From contig CANSQM010000008.1 of the NCBI GenBank assembly GCA_947649205.1, positions 30,729 through 94,728 on the forward strand: a DNA stretch of 64,000 nt. The letters run 5' to 3'. Origin of the DNA: an uncultured Enterorhabdus sp. (GTDB taxonomy: Bacteria; Actinomycetota; Coriobacteriia; Coriobacteriales; Eggerthellaceae). Below the pieces are notes generated by a model. That model ran no database searches. It was not told where the DNA came from and worked only from the letters and a program-made list of their open reading frames with translations. The stretch's first letter is position 1; the number at the start of each line of letters is the position of its first letter. Below are positions 63,287 to 64,000 of the stretch, piece by piece. The position numbers and the translations under genes are program-made.

Positions 63287-64000
63287 ATGGCTGATATCGC
63301 CCTGCGCTTCTTCAAGGACATGCTCGTCGTCTCATCTCCCGTCGCGGCGGCCCTGGCCCGTCAGGGCGTGACCGATCCGCGCGACCAGGCCCTCGCGGTC
63401 GTCTTGGAGCCGGAAACCGTGGAGGACATCTATCGCTTGGAAGCGGTGGCGGGGCCGCAGGTGCTGGTTACCCCCGTGGCCGATTTCACCCCCGCCCGCC
63501 TGGCGGCCCTCGGCATGGAAGGAAAGGGGACTGAGCTGGCCCGGGCGTCCCTCGCCGCCGTGCGCGCGTTCAAGCCCCAGCATCTGCTGGTGGAGATCGG
63601 GCCCTGCGGGCTGCCGCTGGATCCCTCGTCTAAGGGCTCCCTCGTGGAGAATCGCGATCAGTACGCTCGGGCCGCCGAGCTGTTCGAGGCCGAGGAGTTC
63701 GATGCCTTCTTCTTGAACGGGTTCACGACCATCGATGACCTGAAGTGCGCCCTCATGGGGCTGCGGAAGGTAAGCGACGCGCCCCTTTTCGCCTCGGTAG
63801 ATGTTACGGCCGATGGCATGCTCGCCTCTGGCCGCGGCACCCTGGCCGAAGCGGTGGCGGTCATGGCCGACCTCGGCGCATCGGTGGCCGGCTTCGCCAC
63901 CTTGGCCGACCCGGCCTCGGCGGCCCGGCTGGCCGATGGGGCCCGCGAGGCCCTGGCCGCCCAGGGAGCCGACCTTAGCCTCATGGCCACCCTCGTCGTG
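63287..64000 (+). CDS. Homocysteine S-methyltransferase-family protein, C-terminus outside window
   Basis: 238 codons visible from ATG 63287, preceded by AAAGGAA. The sequence follows the homocysteine methyltransferase (S-methylmethionine/B12 methionine synthase N-terminal) barrel: LLVEIGPCGLPLDPSSKGSL, DQYARAAELFEAEEFDAFFL, TIDDLKCALMGLRKVSDAPL, FASVDVTADGMLASGRG. In the usual family the segment after the GADG region and the later GGCCG-type motif carry the zinc Cys ligands; these would lie beyond the window. The N-terminal 90 residues diverge from the standard fold, so it may be a corrinoid-linked or otherwise specialised relative. Function is inferred from family only. Confidence 0.7.
   Translation, partial: MADIALRFFKDMLVVSSPVAAALARQGVTDPRDQALAVVLEPETVEDIYRLEAVAGPQVLVTPVADFTPARLAALGMEGKGTELARASLAAVRAFKPQHLLVEIGPCGLPLDPSSKGSLVENRDQYARAAELFEAEEFDAFFLNGFTTIDDLKCALMGLRKVSDAPLFASVDVTADGMLASGRGTLAEAVAVMADLGASVAGFATLADPASAARLADGAREALAAQGADLSLMATLVV

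Overview
The window reads as the chromosomal replication-origin region of a GC-rich anaerobic actinobacterium of the class Coriobacteriia, most likely Eggerthellaceae. The evidence is the rpmH-rnpA-yidD-yidC-jag-rsmG-parA-parB / dnaA // dnaN-recF-gyrB-gyrA order, a Tat-exported flavin reductase next to a membrane-embedded LuxR-type regulator (a pairing typical of Eggerthella and Adlercreutzia), LAQTG/LSQTG wall-sorting signals, and frequent GTG/TTG starts. The genus cannot be fixed from the sequence alone.

Origin core (about 9-26.2 kb): genes left of about 17.9 kb run leftward and genes right of 18.7 kb run rightward, so oriC is placed at 17957-18716. That AT-richer stretch carries repeated GTTTTCCAC-type boxes. 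The left arm encodes initiation (dnaA), a histidine-kinase-like ATPase fused to a winged helix, ribosome and RNA functions (rpmH, rnpA, jag/khpB, rsmG), membrane protein insertion (yidC, yidD) and segregation (parA, parB). The right arm encodes the sliding clamp, RecF and gyrase. Four perfect parS sites and one degenerate one lie within 11 kb; two of them form the centre of longer palindromes that resemble intrinsic terminators.

Left flank (1-9 kb): an incomplete membrane M28 peptidase with an odd metal site, a membrane-anchored coiled-coil protein, a DnaQ-DinG exonuclease-helicase, a small tail-anchored protein, D-Ala-D-Ala ligase and rlmN.

Surface cluster (26.2-35.4 kb): after a DUF151 nuclease-like gene and two tRNA genes comes a five-gene operon: a 1243-residue secreted beta-helix/SpaA-like protein, two TasA/camelysin-like fibre subunits, an LSQTG wall-anchored protein and a membrane-anchored surface protein. 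A separately transcribed SipW-type signal peptidase follows. I read this as a surface-fibre system in which SipW matures the TasA-like subunits. Short direct repeats flank it. It is followed by a decayed gene and a BrnT/BrnA toxin-antitoxin pair.

Right part (36.6-64 kb): TraX-like and CPBP membrane proteins, a J-domain protein, TypA/BipA, a PrsA-like lipoprotein, two tRNA-Ser genes, an amidohydrolase, the flavin reductase/LuxR pair, a CNNM/CorC-type protein, an MFS-CBS fusion with a Cys-rich tail, a 220-bp multi-hairpin region, serine acetyltransferase, two translationally coupled YhgE/Pip proteins, an acidic protein with a metal-binding-like tail, a 1442-residue LAQTG-anchored repeat protein, and the start of a homocysteine-methyltransferase-like gene. 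No CRISPR array, insertion sequence, prophage or rRNA gene was seen.
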